DNA of 64,000 nt from Acidobacteria bacterium 13_2_20CM_2_57_6 (GTDB lineage Bacteria > Acidobacteriota > Terriglobia > Acidiferrales > UBA7541): contig MNEA01000031.1 of NCBI GenBank assembly GCA_001917435.1, forward strand, positions 1 to 64,000. Direction: 5' to 3'. Below are positions 48,349-56,704 of this stretch, in pieces (positions within the stretch are counted from its first letter, which is position 1; each line of letters opens with the position of its first letter). The position numbers and the translations under genes are program-made. Under the pieces are notes generated by a model, which was given only the letters and a program-made list of their open reading frames with translations, was not told where the DNA came from and made no database searches.

Positions 48349-49809
48349 ATGTGGGACCTCTGCACCAACGCCCTTGATACCGCCCGACTGCGCGGTGCTG
48401 CTTATGGCGATGTGCGCGTCATGCATTTGCGCCAGCGTGATCTCACTACCAAGAACGGCCAGGTCGGCACTCTGTCGCAAAGCGAGTCGATCGGGCTCGG
48501 CATTCGAGTGCTGGCCAACGGCGCCTGGGGTTTCGCCTCCACGGATCGCTTGACTCGAGAAGGCGTCGCCGCTTGTGCGGCGCAGGCGGTTTCCATCGCG
48601 AAAGCATCGGCGCTGGCGAAACGCAGCGAAGTTGTTCTCGCTCCCGAAGAGGCCTACGTGGACAGTTGGCAGAGCCCGTTCCGCAAAGACCCGTTCGAAA
48701 TTCCCCTTGAAACGCAGCTCGCCCTGCTGCTCGCGGCCGACGCCGAAATGCGCCGCGTGAAGGGCGTCACGCTGACCGAAACGGACATGCAATTCCGCAA
48801 GATCGATTCCTGGTTTGCGTCCACGATCGGATCGCGCATTCACCAGCGCAAAGTGATTTCCGGCTGCGGCATTGCCGCCACTTCATTTCAGGGCGAGGAA
48901 ATTCAAAAGCGTTCTTATCCCAACAGTTTTGGCGGCCAGCATGCTCTCCAGGGCTACGAACTTGTCGATTCGCTCGATTTGATGAGAAACGCTCCAATCA
49001 TCGCTGAAGAAGCCGCCGCCCTCCATTCCGCGTCGCAATGCCCGGAGAAAATCGGCACGCTCATCCTTGGTGCCAGCCAGCTTGGCTTGCAGATTCACGA
49101 ATCGATTGGCCATCCGATTGAGCTGGACCGTGTTCTCGGCCAGGAAGCGAATTTCGCGGGCACAAGTTTCCTGACCCTCGATCAGCTGAACAAGCTGAAT
49201 TTCGCTTCGAGCATCGTGAACGTCGTGGCCGACGCGCGGCTCGACCACGGCCAGGGCCTCGGCACCTTTGCCTATGACGACGAAGGCGTTCCCGGACAGT
49301 GCACGGACATCATCAAGGCCGGCAAATTCCGAGGCTATCTTTCGAATCGCGAGACCGCCCACTTGGTTGGGCTGGACCGTTCATCGGGAACCATGCGCAC
49401 GGAAAGTTGGAATCGTTTGCCCATCATTCGAATGACGAACGTCAGCTTGCTCCCTGGTACTTGGGACTACGACGATCTCCTCGCCGACACAAACGACGGA
49501 ATCCTCATGGAGACAAATCGCTCCTGGTCCATCGACGACCGCCGCTACCAGTTTCAGTTTTCTACCGAAATCGGATGGGAAATCAAGGGCGGGAAGAAAG
49601 TCCGGATGCTGAAGAATCCCAGCTACAGCGGTATCACCACGGAGTTCTGGAATTCCTGCGACGCTATCTGCAAGCTCGGCCACTGGACGCTTTGGGGGAC
49701 GCCGAATTGCGGAAAAGGCCAGCCCATGCAGACCATGGGCACGGGCCACGGAGCCTCGCCGGCGCGTTTTCGCAACGTGCGCATCGGAACGGCCTTTTCG
49801 AACCAATGA
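48349..49809 (+). CDS. tldD: TldD family metalloprotease
   Basis: 486 residues. TldD subunit of the TldD/TldE heterodimeric zinc protease. It shows the HExxxH motif in LGLQIHESIGHPIELDRVLGQEANFAGTSF, and a C-terminal metal-ligand Cys region (NSCDAICKLGHWTLWGTPNCGKGQPMQTMGTGHGASPARFRNV). In E. coli TldD/E degrades unfolded peptides and matures microcin B17 and CcdA. Its stop overlaps the tldE ATG by 4 nt. Confidence 0.93.
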   Translation: MWDLCTNALDTARLRGAAYGDVRVMHLRQRDLTTKNGQVGTLSQSESIGLGIRVLANGAWGFASTDRLTREGVAACAAQAVSIAKASALAKRSEVVLAPEEAYVDSWQSPFRKDPFEIPLETQLALLLAADAEMRRVKGVTLTETDMQFRKIDSWFASTIGSRIHQRKVISGCGIAATSFQGEEIQKRSYPNSFGGQHALQGYELVDSLDLMRNAPIIAEEAAALHSASQCPEKIGTLILGASQLGLQIHESIGHPIELDRVLGQEANFAGTSFLTLDQLNKLNFASSIVNVVADARLDHGQGLGTFAYDDEGVPGQCTDIIKAGKFRGYLSNRETAHLVGLDRSSGTMRTESWNRLPIIRMTNVSLLPGTWDYDDLLADTNDGILMETNRSWSIDDRRYQFQFSTEIGWEIKGGKKVRMLKNPSYSGITTEFWNSCDAICKLGHWTLWGTPNCGKGQPMQTMGTGHGASPARFRNVRIGTAFSNQ

Positions 49810-51197
49810 AATCCGCGCCCACGTCAAAGAAGGCAAGCGCACTGGCTTCCGAGCTTCTCCCCGAGCGCGAACTTCGCCGCATCGCCGACACCGTCCTTCA
49901 TCTGTTGAAATCCACGGCCGCCGAGGACACCGAAGTCCACGTCGACGAAGTTGCGAACGCGTTGACCCGTTTCGCCAACAACGCCATTCACCAGAACGTG
50001 GCTGAGCACGGGCTGACCGTTTCCATTCGCACTGTCGTCGACAGCCGAACCGCGCGCGCCACCACCAATCGCATCGACGAAGACTCGCTCCGCGCCACGA
50101 TCGAAGCTTCTCTCTCCCTCGCGCACAGCCAGCCGAAGGTCCCCAACCTGCTGCCAATGCCGGGAAAGCAGCGCTATCGCACCGTAAACCGCTTCGTCAA
50201 ACAGACCGCCGCTCTCTCGGCTGAAGATCGGGCACGCGCCGTTCGCCGCGCCTGCGATTTGGCCGTCAAGAAAGGCCAGGTCGCGGCTGGAATCTTTTCG
50301 AACGGCCAAAGCCAATCCGCTCTGGCGAATTCTCGCGGCCTATTTGCGGCTTACCGCGAGACGCACTCCGGGTTTTCCATCACCATGCAAGAAGGCTCCG
50401 CGGCGAGTTGGGCCAAAGCTAACTCTGCCGACGTTCGCACCTTTGACCCCCTGAAACTCGCCGCGCGAGTCGGTGAAAAAGCACATCTCGCCCTCAACGC
50501 CCACGAGCTTGCCCCCGGCCATTACACGGTCATCCTCGAACCCGCCGCCGTGCTCGATCTCGTCGGCTTTCTCTTCTACGATTTCGCAGCCACCGCGCTC
50601 GCGGACAAACGCTCCTGCCTCAACGAACGCATGGGCAAGCAACTCTTCGGCCAAAATATCAGCATCACCGACGACGTTTATCATCCGCTACAGCAGGGCG
50701 CCCCGTTCGATGGCGAAGGGCTGCCGCGCCAGCGTGTTGTGCTCGTCGATCGCGGCATCCCCAAGAATCTCGTTTATTCACGCGCCGCCGCCAAGGCCGC
50801 GCACAAGCAGCCCACCGGCCACGGCTTTGCTCTTCCCAATGAATACGGCGAAGCGCCCATGAATCTCGTCTTTGGCGGCGGAGACTCTTCGGTAGACCGA
50901 ATGGTCGCCTCCACCGAACGCGGCCTGCTCGTCACTCGCCTGTGGTATATCCGCGAAGTCGATCCCTACGAGAAAGTCATGACCGGCATGACCCGCGATG
51001 GCCTGTTTCTCGTTGAGAATGGGCGGGTTACCGGCGCCGTTCGAAACTTCCGCTTCAATCAGTCGCTCATCGAAATGCTCAAGAATGTGGAATTGCTTGG
51101 TCCTGCCATCCGCGCCACCGGCGAAGAGGCCTTCGAGATGGTCGTCCCGGCCATGAAAGTGCGCGACTTTCACTTCTCAGAAGTGACCAAATTTTAG
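49806..51197 (+). CDS. tldE: TldE/PmbA family protein
   Basis: 463 residues from the ATG at 49806; the track's longer start (49299) lies inside tldD. It is the non-catalytic partner of TldD: NALTRFANNAIHQNVAEHGLTVSIRTV, GHYTVILEPAAVLDLVGFLFYDFAATA, and VFGGGDSSVDRMVASTERGLLVTRLWYIREVDPYEKVMTGMTRDGLFLVENG. No HExxH motif, as expected. Co-translated with tldD. Confidence 0.92.
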   Translation: MKSAPTSKKASALASELLPERELRRIADTVLHLLKSTAAEDTEVHVDEVANALTRFANNAIHQNVAEHGLTVSIRTVVDSRTARATTNRIDEDSLRATIEASLSLAHSQPKVPNLLPMPGKQRYRTVNRFVKQTAALSAEDRARAVRRACDLAVKKGQVAAGIFSNGQSQSALANSRGLFAAYRETHSGFSITMQEGSAASWAKANSADVRTFDPLKLAARVGEKAHLALNAHELAPGHYTVILEPAAVLDLVGFLFYDFAATALADKRSCLNERMGKQLFGQNISITDDVYHPLQQGAPFDGEGLPRQRVVLVDRGIPKNLVYSRAAAKAAHKQPTGHGFALPNEYGEAPMNLVFGGGDSSVDRMVASTERGLLVTRLWYIREVDPYEKVMTGMTRDGLFLVENGRVTGAVRNFRFNQSLIEMLKNVELLGPAIRATGEEAFEMVVPAMKVRDFHFSEVTKF

Positions 51198-51294
51198 CGA
51201 TTCGATCCCGCTCAGCCTCTACTATCAAGAAATCAATTCACAGAATCAAAATTCTGCGTTGTACAACCACCCCCGTCCCGTTCGATAAACTGGT

Positions 51295-54200
51295 ATGTCC
51301 TATCCGCATGGTCGAGGCCAACGCGGTCAGCACGACGCGCGACCCCTTTCCGCTCGGGATCGTCACCCCAACTGGGGGCACCCGGACCATGATGCCTGCG
51401 GCACAGGATTCATCGCTCGCCTTGGCGGCGCTCCCAGCTACGAAATTATCCAGATTGCACTCACAGCATTAGAGCGCCTCACTCACCGCGGTGGAGTTGA
51501 TGCCGACGGAGCCAGCGGCGACGGGGCTGGCCTGCTGACTTCGCTCCCGCAAGCCTTCTTTCGCGCCCGCGCTCAAGAGCAGGGAATTGATCTGCCGGAA
51601 ATGTTCGGGGTTGGCTTTGCCTTTCTTCCTCCTTCCGTCGTTGAAGAGGCCCGCGCAGCCGTTGAAGTCGCCGCGGACACCGAGCGCCTGCGCGTCATCG
51701 GCTGGCGCCGCGTGCCCGTGAACACCAATTCTTTGGGTCGCCGCGCCCTGGAAACGATGCCCGAAATTTGGCAGTTCTTTGTCGAGCCATTTCATCCTGC
51801 GCGCGGAACGGCGCGCTTCGAGTGGCGGCTCTCTCTTTTAAGAAAACGCGCCGAATCGCTCTTGCCTCCTCGCTGTTACATCTGCTCGCTCTCTTCGCAG
51901 ACCATTGTGTACAAGGGGCTGCTCACTCCTTGGCAATTCCCCCAGTTTTATGAAGACCTGCGCGATCCCTCGTTCGCAACTACCTTCGCCGTTTTTCATC
52001 AGCGCTATTCCACGAATACGCAGCCTTCTTGGCATCTGGCGCAGCCGTTCCGCTACGTCGCTCACAACGGTGAAATCAATACCATCGTCTCGAACCGCCG
52101 CTGGCTCCGCGCCAAAGCCGCCGAATTCCGCGCGCGCCTCACCGTCGGCTCCTGGTTTCCGCTTCTCGAAGAGAACGTCAGCGATTCTGCGAGTTTCGAC
52201 AATGGTTTCGAGCTTCGCCTTCTCGAAGGCCTGTCCTCGGAAGAAGCCATGCTCGCCATGGTTCCTCCCGCCTTTGAGAAAGATCCTCTGCTTTCGCGTG
52301 ACGTGCGCAGCGCGCTGACCGCGCTTTCGCAGCAAAGCGAGCCCTGGGATGGCCCCGCAGCTTTGGTTTTCTCCGATGGCCAATTTGTCGGCGCGAAGCT
52401 GGATCGCAATGGCTTGCGCCCGCTGCGCTATACGCTGACGCACGACGGCCTGCTGATCGCCGGCTCTGAAACCGGCCTTGTTGATCTGGACGAGTCTCGC
52501 GTCGCTGAGCGCCAGCGGCTTGGCCCGGGAGAAATGATTCTTGCCAATCCCGTCACCGGGCTTTTCTTGCGCTGGCGTGACATTCTCAAGCGGCTCGCCA
52601 TTCAGCAGGCGCGCAACGCCATTCCGCAAAGGATGCTGGCCGCATCAGTTGCCGCTCCTTCCACTCCGGTTATGGAACCAAAGCGCGTCGCAGGCGCTGC
52701 CGGCTGGACCGAAGATCAATTCAAGATTCTCTTTTCCGCGCTTACCCGCGGCAAGGAAGCGGACTGGAGCATGGGAGATGACGCGCCGCCCGCGTTTCTC
52801 TCCGCGCTCCCCAGAACTTTGTGGGATTACTGCAAGCAACGCTTCGCGCAGGTCACCAACCCGCCGATCGACCCCTTGCGCGAAACCCATGTCATGTCTC
52901 TCGATGTCCATTTGAAAGACGGCCTCACGCTGCCGAGTCCCGTAATTTCAGAGGGCCAGCTCTCTCAACTTTCCGCCATTCTCGGCCCCGAGCAGCGCAT
53001 CGACATTACTTTTCCTGCCGCCACGGGAGTTCCGGGGGCGCGCTGCAGTTTTGCTCAGCTTTCTTCTACCCCTCTGAGCAGCGGCGGGCGCCCGGGGCTC
53101 CTCCTCATCTCTGACCGCGCGATTAGCGCCGATCGCGCGCCACTGCCTGCGCTGTTGGCTACCGCTGCTGTGTGGAAAGCAATGGTTCGCGAAGGATTGT
53201 CGGATGTTCCGCTAATTGTGGAATCGGCGCAGGTTTTTGACACGCACCATGTCGCCTTGCTTGTGGCCGCTGGTGCCAGTGCCGTGTTGCCTTATCTCGC
53301 GGATGAATTCGCGGAATCTCTCGAACCGGGCGGCGTGGAGAAAGCTCGCGCGGCCATCAACGCCGGCTTGCGAAAAGTTCTTGCCCGCATGGGCGTCTCC
53401 ACCGTGGCCAGCTATCGCAACAGCCACCTTTTTGAAATCGTGGGCCTCTCCGAGGATCTCTGCGCACAAGTCTTCGAAGATGCCGCCGATTATCCCGGCC
53501 AGAAATCGCTCGACGATCTCCTCTCCGATTATCTCCGTCTGCACAAAGCGGCCTTCTCTGCCGAATTCGATGAACTGCCCGATTCTGGCCTTTACCGCTT
53601 CCGCAAAGGTGCGGAACTTCACGCCAGCTCGCCCGAAGTTGTTCGTCGGCTGCACGCGCATGTCCGGGCTCCCAGCGCCAAGACTTACTCGGCGTTTGAA
53701 GAGCTCGCCGAACACCAGGGGCCCGTCTTTCTGCGGGATTTGCTCGATACGGTTCCGGACACGGCCGTTCCTCTCGACGAGGTCGAGCCGCTCGAATCTA
53801 TCGTCAAGCGTTTCAGCACTCAGGCAATGTCTCTCGGCTCGCTCAGCCCGGAAGCCCACCGCACGCTGGCGGTGGCCATGAATCAGCTCGGAGGCCGCAG
53901 CAATACGGGCGAAGGCGGCGAAGATCCCCATACCTATCGCTTCGAACCGGCCGAAGCCAACAAGATCAAGCAGGTCGCCTCCGGACGCTTTGGCGTCACC
54001 GCCGACTATCTCGTCCACGCCGAAGAACTCGAAATCAAAATGGCGCAGGGTTCGAAACCAGGCGAAGGCGGCCAACTGCCTGCGAAGAAAGTCAGCGAAT
54101 ACATCGCGCGCATCCGGCATGCCACGCCAGGCACGCCGCTGATTTCGCCTCCGCCGCATCACGACATTTACAGTATTGAGGACCTCGCGCAATTGATTCA

Positions 54201-55680
54201 CGACCTCCGTGCCGTCAATCCGCGCGCGCGCATTGGCGTAAAGCTCGTCTCCGGCGCCGGAGTCGGCATTATCGCCGCTGGCGTCGCTAAAGCGGGAGCC
54301 GACGTCATCACCATCAGCGGGCACAACGGCGGCACCGGCTCTTCGCCTTTGACCTCCATCAAGAACACTGGTCTCCCCTGGGAAATTGGCTTGCGCGAAG
54401 CTCATGACACGCTGGTTCGCGCGGGCCTCCGTTCGCGACTCTCTCTCCGCGTAGACGGAGGTCTGAAATTCGCCCGCGACATCGTTCTAGCCGCCATTCT
54501 TGGTGCGGATGAATTCGGATTTGGCACCGCGTCCCTGCTAGCCATTGGTTGCGTCATGGCGAGGCAATGTCATCTCAACACTTGCCCGGTGGGAATTGCT
54601 ACACAAGACGAAAAGCTGCGCGCTAGGTTTACAGGCAAGCCCGAGATGGTGATCACCTACTTCCGCTCGCTCGCCGAAGAAGTGCGCAATCGTCTCGCCC
54701 AGCTTGGCGTTCGCTCGCTCAGCGAACTCACCGGATGGTACGACCGGCTCAGCGCGCGTTCAGGAGTGGACCCGTTCCTGGTTGTGCCCATCTCTCCCTC
54801 GAATCGTGTCGCGCCCCAGCAGGAACCTGCCCTTCACGTCGGGGCGCTTGAAGAATCACTTCATTTTTATACGGCTCTCGCGCTTCAGAAAGAGTCTCAG
54901 CCGATTCAGAATTCGGATCGCAGTGTCGGCACGGGTCTGAGCGGGGAACTGATGCGCCGGCGCAAGAACTGTTTACCCAGTGACGAAGAGATCAGGCAGA
55001 ATTTTCAGGGCTCTGCAGGCCAAAGCTTCGGCGCATTCCTTGCCGAAGGTGTAACGCTCAAGCTCAAAGGCGAAGCCAACGACTATGTGGGTAAGGGTCT
55101 TTCCGGCGGCACCATCGCCATCGCCGCGGGCCTCGCTGCTTCCAGGCGCGGCGACGTTCTTGCCGGCAACACCGTGCTCTATGGCGCTACCTCGGGCCAG
55201 CTCTTCATTGCCGGCCGCGCCGGCGAACGCTTCGCTGTTCGGAACAGCGGCGCGCTTGCCGTAGTCGAGGGCGTCGGCCAGCACGGTTGCGAGTACATGA
55301 CCGGCGGCGTGGCTGTCATTCTCGGGCCGCTCGGCCTCAATTTCGGTTCGGGCATGACTGGCGGGCTCGCTTACGTCTTGCGCGCCGAAGCCGAGGATGT
55401 GCTTCACCGCGATTTCGTTACCCTCCTTGAAATTGATTCTGACGAAGAAAGCTGGTTGCGCCGTACCTTGGAAGAACATGTTTACTTCACGGCTAGTCCT
55501 CGTGCGGCTCGTTTGCTTTCGCGGCGCGGTTCTTTGCCGCTGATGCGCGTGCAGCCAGTGCATTTTCAGGGCACCGTGGAGGCCACTTGGAGCGCCATTC
55601 TCGCCCAGCTGAAGCGTCGTCAGACAATTTTACCGTCGCCCATTGCCGCGCCGCTTTCGCAAGCGGCGTTTCATGCCTGA
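51295..55680 (+). CDS. gltB: Glutamate synthase large subunit
   Basis: 1461 residues, close to the usual ~1500. N-terminal class II glutaminase: the nucleophile is Cys35 in HDACGTGFIARLGG, so a 34-residue propeptide must be removed. Then the central domain, the FMN-binding synthase domain (KPGEGGQLPAKKVSEYIARIRHATPG, ISPPPHHDIYSIEDLAQLI, SGHNGGTGSSPLTSIKNTGLPWE), the 3Fe-4S cysteines in GCVMARQCHLNTCPVGIATQ, and a C-terminal GXGXG beta-helix (GKGLSGGTIAIAAGLAAS...NTVLYGATSGQLFIAGRAGERFAVRNSGALAVVEGVG). It makes glutamate from glutamine and 2-oxoglutarate. No small subunit (gltD) follows in this window; either it is elsewhere or a ferredoxin supplies electrons. Confidence 0.96.
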   Translation: MSYPHGRGQRGQHDARPLSARDRHPNWGHPDHDACGTGFIARLGGAPSYEIIQIALTALERLTHRGGVDADGASGDGAGLLTSLPQAFFRARAQEQGIDLPEMFGVGFAFLPPSVVEEARAAVEVAADTERLRVIGWRRVPVNTNSLGRRALETMPEIWQFFVEPFHPARGTARFEWRLSLLRKRAESLLPPRCYICSLSSQTIVYKGLLTPWQFPQFYEDLRDPSFATTFAVFHQRYSTNTQPSWHLAQPFRYVAHNGEINTIVSNRRWLRAKAAEFRARLTVGSWFPLLEENVSDSASFDNGFELRLLEGLSSEEAMLAMVPPAFEKDPLLSRDVRSALTALSQQSEPWDGPAALVFSDGQFVGAKLDRNGLRPLRYTLTHDGLLIAGSETGLVDLDESRVAERQRLGPGEMILANPVTGLFLRWRDILKRLAIQQARNAIPQRMLAASVAAPSTPVMEPKRVAGAAGWTEDQFKILFSALTRGKEADWSMGDDAPPAFLSALPRTLWDYCKQRFAQVTNPPIDPLRETHVMSLDVHLKDGLTLPSPVISEGQLSQLSAILGPEQRIDITFPAATGVPGARCSFAQLSSTPLSSGGRPGLLLISDRAISADRAPLPALLATAAVWKAMVREGLSDVPLIVESAQVFDTHHVALLVAAGASAVLPYLADEFAESLEPGGVEKARAAINAGLRKVLARMGVSTVASYRNSHLFEIVGLSEDLCAQVFEDAADYPGQKSLDDLLSDYLRLHKAAFSAEFDELPDSGLYRFRKGAELHASSPEVVRRLHAHVRAPSAKTYSAFEELAEHQGPVFLRDLLDTVPDTAVPLDEVEPLESIVKRFSTQAMSLGSLSPEAHRTLAVAMNQLGGRSNTGEGGEDPHTYRFEPAEANKIKQVASGRFGVTADYLVHAEELEIKMAQGSKPGEGGQLPAKKVSEYIARIRHATPGTPLISPPPHHDIYSIEDLAQLIHDLRAVNPRARIGVKLVSGAGVGIIAAGVAKAGADVITISGHNGGTGSSPLTSIKNTGLPWEIGLREAHDTLVRAGLRSRLSLRVDGGLKFARDIVLAAILGADEFGFGTASLLAIGCVMARQCHLNTCPVGIATQDEKLRARFTGKPEMVITYFRSLAEEVRNRLAQLGVRSLSELTGWYDRLSARSGVDPFLVVPISPSNRVAPQQEPALHVGALEESLHFYTALALQKESQPIQNSDRSVGTGLSGELMRRRKNCLPSDEEIRQNFQGSAGQSFGAFLAEGVTLKLKGEANDYVGKGLSGGTIAIAAGLAASRRGDVLAGNTVLYGATSGQLFIAGRAGERFAVRNSGALAVVEGVGQHGCEYMTGGVAVILGPLGLNFGSGMTGGLAYVLRAEAEDVLHRDFVTLLEIDSDEESWLRRTLEEHVYFTASPRAARLLSRRGSLPLMRVQPVHFQGTVEATWSAILAQLKRRQTILPSPIAAPLSQAAFHA

Positions 55681-55770
55681 AGGAGGCTCGGGAAGAGCCT
55701 GGAAAGGAAGGACAGGTACTCCGCATCCGGCATCAAGAATTCGCTATAATCCCTGCCGGGCGTTCTGACT

Positions 55771-56682
55771 ATGGACTTCGACCAGCTCACTACTTTTGTC
55801 TTTGTCGCTAAACTAAAAAGTTTCTCACGCGCGGGCCAGAAGGTTTTCCGCTCGCAATCCGCTGTCAGCGCCCAAATTCGCCAGCTCGAACAAGCCTATA
55901 AAGCCCGGCTTCTCGACCGCTCCGCCAAGTCCGTTGAGCTAACGCCCGCCGGCGAAGTTCTTTTCGAATACGCCGAAAAGTTGCTCCGCCTGCGCGACGA
56001 ATCCATTCAGGTCGTCGCCGACCGCGGCAACGTCGTCCAGGGCCCGGTCGTCTTTGGCGCCAATGAAGCGACCTGCCTTTATCTGCTCCCCGACATTTTT
56101 GCGGAATTTCAGCGCCGTTATCCGCTGGTGCACATCAGCATCTACCGCAACTTCAGCCACAAGATTCTGCAGCGCGTTGAGGACGGCTCCGTCGATGTGG
56201 GCATCGTCACGCTGCCCATCAAGTCCCCCAATTTGAAGATGCACCACATTTACAGGGACCGCCTCCGCTTCATGGTCAGCACCAAGAACCCCCTTGCTCA
56301 TCGCTCCAAAATCACTCTTGCTGAAGTCGCCGAACAGCCGCTCATTTTCCCGCGCACCGGCTTCACCCGTCAGGTGCTTGACAAACTTTTCCGGCCGTAT
56401 CGCGCTCGCATTCACGTCACTATGGAGTTGCCCAGTATCGGCATGATCAAGCGCTTCGTCGCCGCCGATGCCGGTGTCTCGTTTATTAGCGAGAGTTTTG
56501 CAAAGGACTACGTGAAGGCCGGAGAAGTGAAGCTGCTCACCGTCGAAGGTGTGGACCTCTGGCGCGAGCTCGGCCTCGTCTACCGCCGCGACCGCAGCCT
56601 TCCCCGTGCCGCTCAGGCGCTCATCGGCATCATTCGCGAGCACCGCAAAGCCGCCGAGCCCGCCGAAGCCGCCGCCAGCTAG
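55771..56682 (+). CDS. LysR family transcriptional regulator
   Basis: 303 residues. N-terminal LysR helix-turn-helix: MDFDQLTTFVFVAKLKSFSRAGQKVFRSQSAVSAQIRQLEQAYKARLLDRSAKSVELTPAGEVLFEYAE in outline, followed by a periplasmic-binding-fold effector domain (GNVVQGPVVFGANEATCLYLLPDIFAEFQRRYPLVHISI). It lies 90 nt downstream of gltB in the same direction, so it might regulate nitrogen genes, but this is inference. The last 20 bases including the TAG stop are repeated exactly 2.6 kb downstream. Confidence 0.92.
   Translation: MDFDQLTTFVFVAKLKSFSRAGQKVFRSQSAVSAQIRQLEQAYKARLLDRSAKSVELTPAGEVLFEYAEKLLRLRDESIQVVADRGNVVQGPVVFGANEATCLYLLPDIFAEFQRRYPLVHISIYRNFSHKILQRVEDGSVDVGIVTLPIKSPNLKMHHIYRDRLRFMVSTKNPLAHRSKITLAEVAEQPLIFPRTGFTRQVLDKLFRPYRARIHVTMELPSIGMIKRFVAADAGVSFISESFAKDYVKAGEVKLLTVEGVDLWRELGLVYRRDRSLPRAAQALIGIIREHRKAAEPAEAAAS
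56663..56682 (+). repeat. Direct repeat, copy 1 (3' end of lysR)
   Basis: CCGAAGCCGCCGCCAGCTAG, the last codons and stop of the lysR gene. An identical copy is at 59272-59291; both are preceded by CCGAGCC with a one- versus two-base gap. The copies bracket the permease gene. Confidence 0.8.
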
Positions 56683-56704
56683 ACGGACGACAAAACAAAA
56701 ACAC

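Noticed and set aside
53212-54405. 397-residue minus-strand ORF
   Set aside because: Antisense shadow of gltB, whose conserved domains cover the whole stretch.
55684-55700. AGGCTC/GAGCCT hairpin after gltB as a terminator
   Set aside because: Short stem and no T-run; the downstream lysR gene may be read through.
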